Source: Thereva unica (Eukaryota; Arthropoda; Insecta; Diptera; Therevidae). Taken from it: a stretch of DNA of 64,000 nucleotides. The notes under the pieces are model-generated. The model saw only the letters and a list, made by a program, of their open reading frames with translations. It searched no databases and was not told the origin of the DNA. Shown piece after piece: positions 22,486-33,518 of the stretch. The position numbers were made by a program, and so were the translations under genes. The DNA is taken from contig OX465283.1 in NCBI GenBank assembly GCA_949987705.1, positions 8,970,207 through 9,034,206 of the forward strand. Reading direction: 5' to 3'. How positions within the stretch are numbered: position 1 is the first letter of the stretch; every line of letters starts with the position of its first letter.

Positions 22486-23253
22486 CCCGAGTAAAAATAA
22501 AAAATGGGCTTACGGCGGGCGAATCATGGCCACTTGTCTTTTTAAGGAGATATGATTTAATGGAAGCACATACTGGCCTCACGACGGCCAAACTTGACCA
22601 AAAGATTTACATGGCCAGGAACTAAGCTGTATACGCGGATATTCCATGGGCATTCCGTGGCTGAACTGTCCTGCAACTAGCCTTCTGATGCGATTTACAT
22701 GGCTGAGGACTATGTTTCAATCAGGTTTTGTGTTGCCCGTGGTAAGGCCATATTTTATTTTTGCTCGGGTAGCTTTTGGCCATTTAAATCTTTCGGTCAA
22801 GTTAGGCTGTATGTGCCCCCATTAAAAATGGTAAAAAATTATATGGCCTCATATCCCCCCTTATGCTGTAAACATGCTAAGGGCGACGACGACGGTGCAC
22901 ACAAATTAAAAAGCACACACAAGAATAATCATCTTCGACATCCGAATGCTACACACGCGCACAGGAACATACGAGAATAGCAACACAATCCCATGTCACT
23001 CCGCCCAGGCAACTTTGAGGGGCGACGGCTACGAAATAAAACTTGGATTGATTGAGTCACCACTCTCGGCGACCTCGTCGTCGAGTGGTCTGCATATTGT
23101 GCTGCACCCTTCATACTCATAGAAAAGCTGTGTGTTCTATTTGTTTTTGCCAGTCGTTGTGGAAACTATTTTCGCCCTTAGCATGTTTACAGCATTAAAA
23201 ATCTAAGCGGCCGGTGTTCGCCCGCTATAAGACCGTTTTTTAATTTAGCTCGG
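22486..23253. mobile_element. Compound inverted-repeat element, 'GGGCGAACA' family, copy 2
   Basis: Left arm 22,486-22,535 (CCCGAGTAAAAATAAAAAAT then GGCTTACGGCGGGCGAA). One inverted partner is at 22,731-22,769 (GCCCGTGGTAAGGCC ... TTTTTGCTCGGG) and another at 23,208-23,253 (CGGCCGGTGTTCGCCCGCTA ... TTAGCTCGG). A separate perfect 22-bp inverted pair, TGCTGTAAACATGCTAAGGG plus CG at 22,864-22,885 and its complement at 23,173-23,194, encloses about 287 bp. The nested palindromes suggest a foldback element or one MITE inside another. No transposase frame is visible. Confidence 0.75.
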
Positions 23254-23284
23254 AGACCCACCAGAAAATTGGTAGTAAGAAACT

Positions 23285-24070
23285 CCTACATCTTCTTGGG
23301 GCCAAAACGGCAGCACTCAGAGGACTTTCCGGCTGGGCAAGGACCCCAGAAAATAAAAGAAGGGAGTCACAAGAACCCTTATATTGGGACAAGTTGGCCG
23401 GGGTCACCATGGCAGTGGTCCAAAGGCAAATTGACGTAGGAGCAATCCTTCTCTATTTAAGATTTAAACCTGACTAAAATGAACTAAAGGCGATTACTCG
23501 CGTCAGTTTTTAGATGTAAGAGCGGCAGGGGGTCTCATTAAGATCACCTGTGCCAACAAACCCGCCAGTAAAATGGTTGACGAATGCTGTCGCCAGGCTG
23601 CAGGTTTGGGAAGGATCCAACCTCAAAGTAATCGAGGAGAGAGACCTTCCCAAATTCAAGCGAATCGCATTCTAGGCTCTTAATTATGTTAGGGAACCGA
23701 AACAGGTGTTCCGCAGGCTGGAAGTTCAAAATCAGCCAATTGAGGTGACCTCTTGCCAAGTGATGTGTAGGAAGGTGGACCAGAACGGTCAAACTTTTGC
23801 CTTTAGCATTGACGAGAGGTCGCTCATGCAGCTTAAAGAGCAGAGCATATCCCTATTTTATGACTTCGGTGGAATCAAAGTCAAGGAGATTGGCTCAAAA
23901 AAAGGAGACTCCTCCTGGCTTACAGAATCACGAACAACCCCTGGATGCGAGTAGTACAGTGCAACCTGCAACACAGTAGTAGGGCTGCCTCGGCCCTACA
24001 TCGTAGGATGTAATGTGAACGCCCATCATGATGCCTTGGGCAGTATTGGAGTAAACACAACGGTAAATAC
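23285..24070 (+). pseudogene. LINE ORF1 (DUF4780-like) remnant
   Basis: The frame reads LAGVTMAVVQRQIDVGAILL (about 23,390-23,450), then KWLTNAVARLQVWEGSNLKV, IEERDLPKFKRIAF (to about 23,670) and VFRRLEVQNQPIEVTSCQVM, DQNGQTFAFSIDERSLMQLK (about 23,710-23,840). The order 'L.WEG..LKV....LPK.KR' then 'vl..L...Np......W.V' then 'G....f.ID..S...L' is that of DUF4780, found in insect LINE ORF1 proteins and presumed to act on RNA or RNP. Stops and one frameshift occur. It is followed directly by ORF2 fragments on the same strand, so both probably belong to one deleted LINE. Confidence 0.68.
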
Positions 24071-24109
24071 TTTTTAATTATCTCTTAACTACTAACTTGG
24101 ACATATTAA

Positions 24110-25188
24110 ATTGCGGCACGAATCCTACCTTCGACAACGGTAGGAGAAGTCAGGTTATAGACATCGCGCTAGCTACTCAACACAGGTGAAACTGAAGGAG
24201 CCATGGCCAGGCGCCTGCAGCAGTCACTAGATCTAGTCTCTAGCTGGTGCGAGAGCGTAGGACTAAAAGTCAATCCCGACAACACGATTCTAGTTCATTT
24301 CAACAGGAAACGATCACTACCGGGACTTTTGAACTTACACTCGCAGGCAGAACTAATGGCTCTTCACAACAAGCCAAATATTTAGGAGTGACGCTAGATG
24401 CCAAGCTCGTCTGGAACCAGCACATGGACACTCTGATGAGCAGAACGGGTAGGTCCCTGTTTGGCTTGGTTCCACATGGAGTTTGCAGCCGAAACCCAGG
24501 CACTGGATATACACCACGTTCATTAGGCTCATGGTAACTTATGGAGCTTTAATTTGGTGGCACAGAACGACGTTCTTCATAACCTGGCCTGCCTTTCCAT
24601 CACTGGGGCCGATGGCAGGAAACTTCTCCTACACCTACAGAATAGGCTAACCTGGACTTTTCCTAAAGTATTGCCGGGCGGACTAGCATGGTACACGGAT
24701 GGCTCCAAAACAGAGACCATGCACCGCTCGGTCCATGCAGAGACGATAAACCTAGGCACCCTAGGAACTGTCTTCCAAGCAGGGGTGTACGCTAAACTGG
24801 CATGCACTGATGGGAACTGAAGAAGGGGCTACCATAACAAATGGATATTAATCTTTGGCAAGGGGCAATTAGGGAGGTAAGGTCCCGTGGGACCAAGTCG
24901 AAATTAGTTTGGGACCACCAACGTGCTCTTGGTGAGCTGGGCGTTTTCCATCAAGTTACCCTTGTCTGGGCCAGCGTCACCGGGGATTCAAAGGCCACGA
25001 AAGTGCGGATGGCCTGGCTAAACAAGGCTCTGATATTGCATTCATCGGTCTAGAGCCGGCTATTGCGGCACCCAGCAACTGGCTGCAAAAGGACCTGGCC
25101 GATCGGACTTTGATAAAACATACAGAACGCTGGAAGTTTGCGCCTGGACTGGCCAATTCTAAGCCGTTCCTTTCTGTGCCGTCCCTTA
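24110..25188 (+). pseudogene. RNase H-type (I/LOA-like) LINE ORF2 remnant, left part
   Basis: Order on the strand: NPTFDNGRRSQVIDIALA (about 24,119-24,173), the C-terminal end of the AP endonuclease; a deletion removing most of the RT; MARRLQQSLDLVSSWCESVG LKVNPDNT (24,203-24,285); after a frameshift QQAKYLGVTLDAKLVWNQHM (about 24,370-24,425); YGALIWWHRT (about 24,540); and RNase H starting LAWYTDGSKTET (24,685 onward) with stops. The last part, about 25,035-25,188, reads GPEPAI ... LADRTLIKHTERWKFAPGL. It breaks at the 15-bp TSD of an opposite-strand LINE and resumes at 26,594. Confidence 0.82.
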
Positions 25189-26578
25189 TATATATAGATT
25201 TTCGAGGGATACCGAATCAGACCACTATTTGCGGGTCCCTTTTCGTCCCTCTGCCTAGAGTCATCTTATTGGGGTTGCAGTGGGTTGTCCCATTGCTCCC
25301 TTACTTCGACTCCCCTAGTTATCGCAAACAGCTGATTGAAGGGAGTCTGCCTCATGTCCTCCATCCAATGGAGTCCAGTTATGGCAGCCCTTTTCCTCGC
25401 CACCGCCGGACAGTGACACACTATGTGTGTGGCCGTCTCAGGTTCCTCCGGGCACATCCGACAGGTGTCATCCTCCAGAATTCCCATTCTTTTTAGGTGA
25501 TACCTGAAACATCCGTGTCCTGTAATCAGTGCCACCAACCATCTGAGGGTTCTCCTTTGCATATGCAGGATCCTTCTTCTGGCTGCGGTAATCGGCAACG
25601 TAAGCACCATCTTAGCCTGCCTACACGTGGTCATAGCGTCCCACCGTCTCCGGTGTTCCTCAGCGACCCATTTCTCGATGTAGTTCCTTACCAACCCTCT
25701 GCCAATGGCAGAGTATGGCTCCGGTCCCCAGAATTCCGAGGTTGACCCCTGTTTTGCCAGGTTGTCAGCCTTTTCGTTCCCATCGATGCCTGTATGTCCT
25801 CTAACCCAAGCTAGCGTCACGTTGTTTTGTTGCGCACACCTGTTCAGTTTTTGGACACATTCCAACGCCAGAGACGCATTAATCTCTGTCTGGTTCATGC
25901 GCTTAATCACAGCCTGATTGTCCAGTGCTATAAGGATACTTCTTCCCTGCACCTGACCCTCATTTATGTGATCCAGCGCGTGCAGCAGAGCAAGCATTTC
26001 CGCCTGGTAGACTGAGGTGTAATTCCCCAAAGCCAGAGAGCAGGTCAGATTTAAGTCCTCCGAGAAGACTCCCGCACCTGCTCTGCCGTCAATCTTGGAT
26101 CCGTCCGTGAAGATATATATGTCCTCCGGTCTCCCTTCGGGGAGCGTTCCGTTCCCTATGAGGGTTTTATGATACCTTTCGGTCACCCTCATTTTTGTGA
26201 TCCCTTCCATGGGCATCATGAGCTCCCTAATCCCTTTAATGCGATCCAGGATCTTCATGTGCCCATATAAGGTTCCTGACGCCTGCCATGCGGCATCCCG
26301 TCTCATCCGAATCGCTGAGGCTGCCGCAGTCTTCATCACCTGGAGATCTAACGGCAGCAGACCTAACAGCGCCTCCAATGCCGCGGCGGGTGTGGTGCGG
26401 AAAGCACCGCTCACACCTACGCAGGCCATACTTTGCACCTTGTCCAAATGCCTCTTGACGGTTTTCTGTGTGGCTTTAGTCCACCAGACCACCGAGGCAT
26501 AAGTTATGATGGGTCTCACCATCATGGTATATGTCCAGTATGCTAACCTTGGTGAGATACCCCACCTTAGTCCACATA
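25189..26578 (-). mobile_element. RNase H-type LINE, 5'-truncated insertion with 15-bp TSD
   Basis: The minus strand has one long open frame (25,266-26,753). Residues from about 60 onward belong to this element and the first 58 are antisense reading of the host LINE. Domains: RT thumb (WGISPRLAYWTYTMMVRPII, TYASVVWW, about 64-91); RNase H at about 212-335 with all four acidic residues, D217 in TDGSK, E252 in YQAEML, D278 in ALDNQAV and D330 in EKADNLA, plus H320 in WVRGHTG; and a C-terminal zinc knuckle C431-x2-C434 ... H443 ... C448. The RT catalytic core and endonuclease are absent. The low-coordinate end carries a TA-rich tail (25,189-25,197). CTGTGCCGTCCCTTA is duplicated at 25,174-25,188 and 26,579-26,593. 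The frame has no stops, so insertion is recent relative to its target. Confidence 0.93.
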
Positions 26579-26935
26579 CTGTGCCGTCCCTTAAGACGAC
26601 CAAGGATTTGTTATGGCGCAGTAGAAATGATGTCAGGACACTTGTTGGCTTGATTACAGGACACCGTGCCCTAAATTGCCGCTTATGGAGGAGAGAAATG
26701 GCGGAAGACCCCACATGCAAGCTTTGCTTAAGAAGAATGAGTCTGCTTCCCACCTTCTCTGCGAGTGCCCCGCAATAACCAAGAGCAGGGGTTCATTGTT
26801 CGAGAAGTCCCTGCTTGAACATTCAAGTCTAAGCGACAAGCCACTAGGCAGACTGCTGAGATCATTCAAGCGGCCTGGCTTACAAATATGAGGTAAAGGG
26901 GTGTAGTACAATAGGCCAAATGAATGATCGCAGTA
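26579..26935 (+). pseudogene. RNase H-type LINE ORF2 remnant, right part
   Basis: Continuation of the LINE left at 25,188. It reads LKTTKDLLWRSRNDVRTLVG LITGHRALNCRLWRREMAED PTCKLC; then a frameshift to SASHLLCECPAITKSRGSLF EKSLLEHSSLSDKPLGRLLR. The CxxC ... HxxCxC zinc knuckle and the terminal SDKPLG box define the C terminus of this class. The 3' UTR (GTGTAGTACAATAGGCCAAA) ends near 26,935. A close relative is at 50.7-50.95 kb. Confidence 0.85.
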
Positions 26936-26962
26936 CTTTTGGACCCAATACCTCTCACAGGA

Positions 26963-27007
26963 AAAATTAATAAAAGATGACCTTACAACGGGCGAACACC
27001 GGCCATG
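26963..27007. mobile_element. Single arm of the 'GGGCGAACA' MITE family
   Basis: AATTAATAAAAGATGACCTT then ACAACGGGCGAACACCGGCC matches one arm of the copies at 2.2 and 22.5 kb. It is cut at 27,008 by the 3' tail of a minus-strand LINE; no partner arm was found beyond that LINE. Confidence 0.65.
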
Positions 27008-27730
27008 ATTTTTTTTATATGTGTAAGTCTAAGCTCAGGTGTCACCCTTTGTACTACCAGTCCGTCATGTCTTACGCGTCAAAGTCAGGTGTCTGGTAGT
27101 AAGCTTAGCTCGAAGTATAGAGAGAGGATAAAATAGATTAAAAGTCTGGGGGTGTGTGTGAGGAGATGGCGAACTCTTGGATGTTGTATGAGTTCGGGAA
27201 AACTGACTGTGGGAGGTTGTTCCACAGTCGAGTTGTTCTCGAAAAGAACGAATTTCTAAACTGATGTGTGCGCAAAAATAAGGGCTGTAGATAGTAAGGA
27301 TGAGCCGAAAGGGCTAGTCTTGTGTTGCGGGAAAAACATTGCCGTGGAGGCAGGAGGTTATATATTTCGGTGGAACAGTCATTATGGTAGATGCGGTAGA
27401 ATTTCACCAGAGCCGCAACATTCCTGTGGTGACTTAATGAATCAATTGTGGAGTAAATGGCGACGTCGCCAATGAGTTGGAGGGCGCGATTTTGCACCTT
27501 GTCCAGCCACGCTAAGGTGGTACACGGTGCCCCTGCCCAGAGATATGAGTTGAATTCGAGGCGGGGCCGAATGTAGGATTTGTAGATTATAGCCCTGGCC
27601 GACGGCAGAAGGAGAAAATTGCATCTTTTAAGGAATCCCAAGCATTGTGATGCTTGTTTAGCGATTTGGAATATGTGATTACTCCAACGCAGATGGAAAA
27701 ATAGTCCTCGACGAGCATCAGAATATTGGA
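27008..27730 (-). mobile_element. CR1/Jockey-like LINE, 5'-truncated copy
   Basis: The minus strand reads IFQIAKQASQCLGFLKRCNF LLLPSARAIIYKSYIRPRLE FNSYLWAG, LDKVQNRALQLIGD, HHRNVAALVKFYRIYHNDCS, TRLWNNLPQSVFPNSYNIQE. This is the RT thumb and C terminus, near-identical in layout to the 18.4-18.9 kb copy but reaching slightly further upstream. The 3' UTR reads GACATGACGGACTGGTAGTA then CAAAGGGTGACACCTGAGC and ends in a short A-rich tail at 27,008-27,018. A frameshift near the C terminus indicates inactivity. Confidence 0.83.
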
Positions 27731-27734
27731 CAGT

Positions 27735-29105
27735 CCGGCCGTATATGACGAATATATGATGGCTCTGCGATGGCTCTACATTTCCAACATACTCCCGTGC
27801 CCCCCTTACATCCACCTATGGATCTCTGCGATGGTAGTCGGGCGCCTTAACATCTATGCTATTGGAGGCATACATTATACCGTCATACTTTTTGCTAGCT
27901 TACACCTTCAATTATTTTAAAAACATCGAAGCTTTTTCAAGTTATTCTATCATGTTTCAATGCCATTAAAAACCAAAATATTTATGGAGCTCCTTGACAC
28001 CAAACTGTATAACCTTCCGCAATAACAATATCGAATTTCCTTAAATCTCTGAGATTAACATTCCTTCCTGGAAACACACCCAACTCCATTCCTTCGACAG
28101 AGATAACTCCCGCCCTATGTTAACAACTTTCTATATGCAAAAAAGAAAGTGCAACTAAAAGCTACCTGAACTGACTTCAAAATGAAGATGTAAAAATTTA
28201 AAAAATGCCAACTTTTGTGCTATATGGAGTGAAATTTAATAAAACTGGATAAAGGAAGAATTACAAATAAAATCCTTTTATGCAGCAACATTTTTACATT
28301 CCCTGCATACGTGCGCGCACACGGCTACAGTTTTATTGTCAGCTACAACAACATAATAATAATAAAAAAAATTCCACCATAAAAGGAGCATAAAACGATT
28401 TTTATATATTTTTAGTGTATTGCCGTCTCTTTCTCTGCTTGTGCAATTTAACTTCTTTTGTATCTCGTTAGAACTTAAAAAAATATCGACATAAATTCGA
28501 GTTCGTGTGTGTTCATAGGGAATGTGAGGCAGCACACAACTTAAAAACCGCCATAATTTTTTGGAATGTCCTTTTCACATTAATTTTTTTTTGTTTTATT
28601 TATAAGTATACACGAAAAATTGATATAAAAATATGATGAAAAAAAACAATTTTTTTGGTAAAGGAAGAACGCGTGCAACACGTATGCATTTATATGAAAT
28701 TTTAAAACCCATTTCCAGTCAGCTTAACAATAATGGCCCTTGGCCGACAACATAATAACCGATGCCGAACAGCAGGATGCACAAAAGAGAGTCCTGTGCT
28801 TTTAAAATGGACGCTGCATATACTACTACTGTGTATAAGTAGTCACCCTGTGCCTGGGCATGTCCTGTTTTGGTCTGGACTGGTGGTGCTGGAACTCATT
28901 TCGAATATCCCCGAGGCTGAAGCTGCTCATCCCCGAAATTTTCAATTAAAAATGAAATTAATAAATAAAAAAAAAATTGCAGAACCGATTTTTATGCAGC
29001 TAAACGGCCGGAAAAATTGTGCAAAAATACACGAAAACAGCCAATTCCAGTGGCGAGGACTAGTAGGGGTGTTTTCAGGCCTTATTATCCCGAAATAATT
29101 ACAAC
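27735..29105. other. Unassigned AT-rich sequence
   Basis: No recognisable gene. A 121-codon plus-strand frame at 28,733-29,098 contains a hydrophobic stretch but no motif I know, so I do not call it a gene. Confidence 0.35.
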
Positions 29106-29127
29106 CTGGTGTAAAATAAAAATTTTC

Positions 29128-29215
29128 ACCTTTGCAGGTAAATAAAACACTCATGGCATTGCTTTGCTGAATCGAGTTTCAGATGGAGTTGCAATATATG
29201 TAAAGTACACCACTT
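29128..29215. repeat. Dispersed repeat, copy 1 (partner at 31.97 kb)
   Basis: AAAACACTCATGGCATTGCT then TTGCTGAATCGAGTTTCAGA corresponds to AAAACACTCGTAACATGGTT then TTACTGAATCGATTTTCACA at 31,978-32,020, both followed by GTTGCAATA. Family unknown. Confidence 0.6.
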
Positions 29216-29299
29216 TACGTCTATACGAACGCTTTCCTTAAGTTCGCCCGCTAGATGCCACCACTGACAGGTGCGAATTTTTAAGTTTGTTATGCAATA

Positions 29300-29760
29300 T
29301 AAATCCAGATGGCGCCACCAAGATGGCGGCCGAATTTCGCAATTGATTTTCCCGATCCCTGAAATGGGTATCAAATGAAAGGGTATGACAAGATGAATGC
29401 TATTAGTTGTGTGGCGTCACCCCAAATTCAAACTGACAGCAAACGCAAAATGGCGGCCAGCACAAAATGATTCATTCTTTTTTTCTTTACATGGCGCTCG
29501 GTATAGGTATCAAATGAAAGGGTGTGACAAGTAGAATACCATTAGCTGTGTCGCGTTATTCCAAATTCCAAATGGCGGCCAACACAAAATGGCGGCGACC
29601 AACACAAAATGGAGGTTTACTTTTTTCTTTACAACGCCCTCGATATGGCTGTCAAATGAAAGTGTACGAAGAGTATAGTAGTATGACGTTATTTTAAATC
29701 AAGCATGGTGGTCATCACGAAATGGCGGAAGACTAATTTTAAAATAGAAAATAAAAATAT
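29300..29760. repeat. Degenerate tandem repeat of about 140 bp
   Basis: TCAAATGAAAGGG-type landmarks recur at 29,371, 29,510 and 29,652 (spacing 139 and 142). Each is followed by a GTGTGGCGTCA-like stretch and then AAATGGCGGCCAACACAAAA-like sequence. Copies diverge mainly in the T-rich spacer (TTTTTTTCTTTACA). Satellite-like, with no coding capacity. Confidence 0.75.
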
Positions 29761-29764
29761 AGTT

Positions 29765-30065
29765 TCAAAACTAAAAAAAACGCTTTTATTTTAAAAGGAG
29801 CTAGTAAAAAATAATTACGAAGTTCTTATTGCTCCAGCCAGTATATGCGAACGACCTACCTTTCAAAATGTAAATAAGCGTGGGGGTAACGAAAAGTTCT
29901 TGTGTTGATAAAATAAGATAGCTTAAGAGATTGATACTAGTTTTTTTAAGGTACACCATTTTCTTTTTTCGGACTTTACGGTGGGTGACAGATTTGCAAA
30001 ATTGATTACCTTTTTTGGCACTATGAGAAAAGTTCTCCAAAGGGCGGCTAGTCCGCCAGCTTAGC
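29765..30065. other. Unassigned AT-rich sequence
   Basis: Nothing recognisable; an 88-codon minus-strand frame (29,801-30,067) has no known motif. Confidence 0.35.
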
Positions 30066-30069
30066 AAAA

Positions 30070-30480
30070 TCTCATAAGTATCTCAAGCTCAAAAGCTTTT
30101 GATAACTCTTCTTCCTCTAAGCCAGATCAGGGCAGGACATTCACAAAGTGTGGAAGTCTCGTCGTCTCTTGAGACAGCTCTAGGCTGTGGAAGTGATACC
30201 GTAGGCCTACATGGCCAGCCAAATTACCCATCAATAGCATCAGGCCGCTCGATTGAAAGTGATCAGTGGAGATTTTTTTGATGCCCAGGAAGGATAAGTT
30301 CCACCCACTTAGAGCTAATAGAGTAAACCCTTCTAGCCCAGAAGGCGCACATCTCAACTAGGCCAAGAAAAATTAACCAACTCAGCACAATAAAGCGCTG
30401 AGCTGAGCCTGAGTCAACCTTACCATTAAGGAGCTGACGAACAAATACAACATCGGCCACCTCACGACGCCTGTGAAGTT
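30070..30480 (-). pseudogene. C terminus of an RNase H-type LINE ORF2, decayed
   Basis: The minus strand (about 30,240-30,075) reads LLMGNLAGHVGLRYHFHSLE LSQETT and, after a shift, TLCECPALIWL. This parallels LVALITGHGCFRYHLKRMGI ... HIVCHCPAVARK in the 25-kb element, the C-terminal block with its zinc knuckle. The rest, up to about 30,480, is too decayed to read with confidence. Confidence 0.58.
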
Positions 30481-30559
30481 TAGTAACTTAACCAGGGACT
30501 CATATGATGGAAGAACTAATTGGTTTTCCCAAGGAAGAAGATTCAGTTTGAATCGAACA

Positions 30560-31450
30560 AACCAATAATTCTAATATGCGAATTGTAGTGAGGAGAACAA
30601 ACCTGGGACGCAAATTCGAGTAATGGTCTGACAAGAGAAATGTAAAGGTGTTTGGTGATCAAGGTTGTTAAATTCTTTGGACCACATTTTTATAAAACCC
30701 AGGACTAAACTACCTCTGGAAAAGATATAGTTGATGTGAGTGGAAAAATCCATCTTACTATGAAATCTAATCCCGAGATCTTTAACCAAATTAACACGAG
30801 GGGTACCCTCATCAGAAAAGGTGTAGTTAAAAATTATAGGATCACGTCTCCTACTAAAAGTCATGACTTCACATTTACCAATATTAAGAACCAGGTTGTT
30901 GTTAGCACACCAAGAGTAAAAGGTATCAAGGTCAATCTGCAGAAGTTTACAATCCTCCATACTCTTTATGTGCCGATACAATTTGATGTCATCAGCTTAA
31001 ATAAATATTCTACAGTGTCTTAGCAAGGGAACAATGTCAATTGATAGAATAAAGAGAAGACTTCCTTGAGGGGCACCGGATGACGCTTCAATGGTTACTG
31101 ATTTGGATCCACGAAAGAGAACTTGGTAGGGCCTATTAGCTAAGGTAAGACTGGAACCATAATAGAAGGGCTTTCGGAAAGCCTAACATTCTAAATTTGA
31201 TAATTATTATGGAATCGGAGAGCTTGCCAAATGCCTTACTGAAATCCGTGTAAACACAATCAATTTAACAACCAGAAGCGAAGCCCTCGACAGCATGAGA
31301 AGTAAACTCAAGAAGATTGGTGGTAGTGGAACGAGATGGAAAAAAATCATGTTGATTCGTTGAAATAAGTTTCTTGCAGATGGGCACGATTGTAGAATAA
31401 ATGATTGATTCAAAAAGTTTTCGTATGACAGCAACTTCGCAACTGGTTTA
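30560..31450 (-). pseudogene. CR1/Jockey-like LINE RT remnant (relative of the 61.7-kb LINE)
   Basis: The minus strand, N to C: ISTNQHDFFPSRSTTTNLLE (about 31,370-31,310), YTDFSKAFGKLSDS (about 31,250-31,210; TDFSKAFD box with the first catalytic aspartate), a poorly preserved stretch where the GVPQGS and YADD boxes should be (31,100-31,000), then an open frame 30,981-30,571 reading LLQIDLDTFYSWCANNNLVL NIGKCEVMTFSRRRDPIIFN and VNLVKDLGIRFHSKMDFSTH INYI. The order matches the 61.8-63.4 kb protein (ELNVFLEWSKGIDLELNKSK ... RDLGVYFDHKLDSTVHI). Several stops; not functional. Confidence 0.75.
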
Positions 31451-31454
31451 TAAT

Positions 31455-31892
31455 TCGCTCTAGATATGTATTAGAGCAGGCAATGGGGTTTGCTAGACCG
31501 CCGTAAGGATCTCGACTACGAGGATGATGTTGGCCCACAGACACCAGGGCCTCAAAAACATGTTAAACAATTTGGCAACAGAAAGCGGTCCAACAGGCTT
31601 AAGGCTAAATCCGACTAAAACTAAAGGAAATGAAATTGGATTGGCTACACCTTGTGACGCGAAAACGAAAATTTAGCCAAACAGGCCCTTGACTGGAATC
31701 TGCAAGGATCCCGTTGAGTCGGAAGACCTGGAACAATGTGGAAGAGGACCCTACTAGCAGAGGCTGCAACAACTGGAGAGCTGGTCAGAACTGAGAGCTG
31801 TAGCGCAAAACAGAGTCTGCTGGAGGGCAACTATTTCCGCCCTATGTCCCATGAGGGATTAAACAAACAAGGAGCGTAAAGAAGAAGAAGAA
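31455..31892 (+). mobile_element. RTE-like LINE relic with (GAA)n tail
   Basis: The plus strand begins with a decayed QWGLLDRRKDLDYEDDVG-like RT box (about 31,478-31,535), then MLNNLATESGPTGLRLNPTK TK, jumps to PVESEDLEQCGRGPY (the linker 'RRRGRPRTTWRR'), and ends LRAVAQNRVCWRATISALCP MRD with a stop at about 31,860. It finishes in GAAGAAGAAGAA at 31,881-31,892. The middle of the RT is deleted. The C-terminal motif MRAEAQNR.RWRATVSALCP is shared with the 39.3-kb relic. Confidence 0.7.
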
Positions 31893-31969
31893 TATAAGTG
31901 TTACCATCTAGGTTCCTTGCAGACATAATTCGGGTTGCTGATATGAAATTACACTTACAACCACCTCTG

Positions 31970-32050
31970 TAGATAAAAAAACACTCGTAACATGGTTTTA
32001 CTGAATCGATTTTCACATTAAGTTGCAATAGAGAATTCGCGTATGTATTT
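31970..32050. repeat. Dispersed repeat, copy 2 (partner at 29.13 kb)
   Basis: Counterpart of 29,128-29,215: the landmarks AAAACACTC, CTGAATCGA and GTTGCAATA come in the same order with about 75-80% identity by eye. Confidence 0.58.
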
Positions 32051-32054
32051 AATA

Positions 32055-33515
32055 AACTGCAGAATTCGTGCTTTCCGAGCATGGCTCAAGAGTTGCTTAA
32101 TGTAGCTCAAAAATCCAGGTATTCCCTGGAGAAGTGCCCATTTATCTGGAGCCCCAGGTACGAAGGAAATCGATATGCACTCGAATTCACACTTCAGCTC
32201 TTAACAAACTCCCACCCCACATCAACCACAATTTCAAAAATAATATGGAAATTTGGTAAAGGAAAATATCTCAAGTGAAACCGAACACCCTTCTGACATC
32301 AAAGTTCGTGCAACCCTTCTCCCCAGGAAAATTGAGAACTCGACTTTTTCTTTCTACAAATGTATATAATATATATTTTTTTTTCACTCCAGAGCACTAT
32401 AAAATTGCGCTACCCTAGAACGTGTCCTTAAGCTCTAGGATATACCCGCCACGCATTCGATTACCGAAAAGCCACCAGAGGAACAATTTCCCCGTCATAC
32501 TTGAGCATCTCATCTGTAGATAAAACCAATTAAGATCAAATTTCGATATAGGAAGGTCCTTCCATCCAATACACACTGGAACGTGTAATAAAATCGTCGT
32601 CTCGTCATCACCCGAGAAGGATCTGTGCTAGGATCCCGAACCTAGAGCATTCCATATAATACAAGGATCAAAGGACGGCAGCTGGAACTGTATGAGTGAT
32701 AACAAAATTTTATGGATGAGCACTTTTATTGGGGGCCCCCGGAAATAAGATACGCGCTCCCCCGGTCATGTTAGTTTGCTAAACATCCTTCGAGAATTGC
32801 AATTGTACACGATGCCTATAGAACGCTTGCCGCATGCGAAGGATCATGGCAGTTTTATGGGGATGTGAAACAATTATTTGGGGCACTTGTACGGGCTCGA
32901 ATACAATGGTGCAGGAGATTACACTGTAATGAAAAACGTTTTCATGCTGCTCTTTTACACACACGGGGGGTAAAGGACGAATAATTATTTAGTGGTTAGA
33001 GCTTAAGGATCTACTATAACGGTTTATTTTCGGGATTTGTTATTTCCTGCTTTTATGACCAACACAATATCTAGAGGAGAAAAAATAACATTCATCTTAC
33101 ATCGTAATTTGGCGAAGGGTAGGTTTTTACTACACTCAACTACAGTTTCAACGTAAATTTAAATTGGACACATTCATGTTAACGGGAACAAGCATAGACA
33201 CAGTGCAATGTCTCTATTAAGGGTGATTAATTGATGTGGGAATGTTGTCTTATTGTTTCTAGCCTTGTTGCTAACTAGGTACCGTAGACCGTTAACATGA
33301 CGAGGATAATATCTATTGAATTTATCAACCCACAATGGAAGTGAAGAATATGATTTTACTCCGCATTTGCTGCCAATCTGAGGACGGTATACATAGCCAA
33401 AGGTAGCCCTCCTCTGATATTAAACCATGTGACATTTTATTCCGCGATTCCTACGTAGTCGACCGGAGCGGTGTCCTTTGATACAATAGAATACCGATTT
33501 AGTCAACATTTCATT
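32055..33515. other. Unassigned sequence
   Basis: No gene, RNA or repeat family recognised on either strand. Short frames such as 32,081-32,278 carry no motif I can name. Confidence 0.35.
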
Positions 33516-33518
33516 GTA

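Noticed and set aside
26197..26502. 101-codon plus-strand frame and neighbours at 25,110-25,917
   Set aside because: They are shadows opposite the long RNase H LINE frame on the minus strand.
28733..29098. 121-codon plus-strand frame with a hydrophobic stretch that could pass for a membrane segment
   Set aside because: No family resemblance, AT-rich codon use in the second half, and no supporting context.
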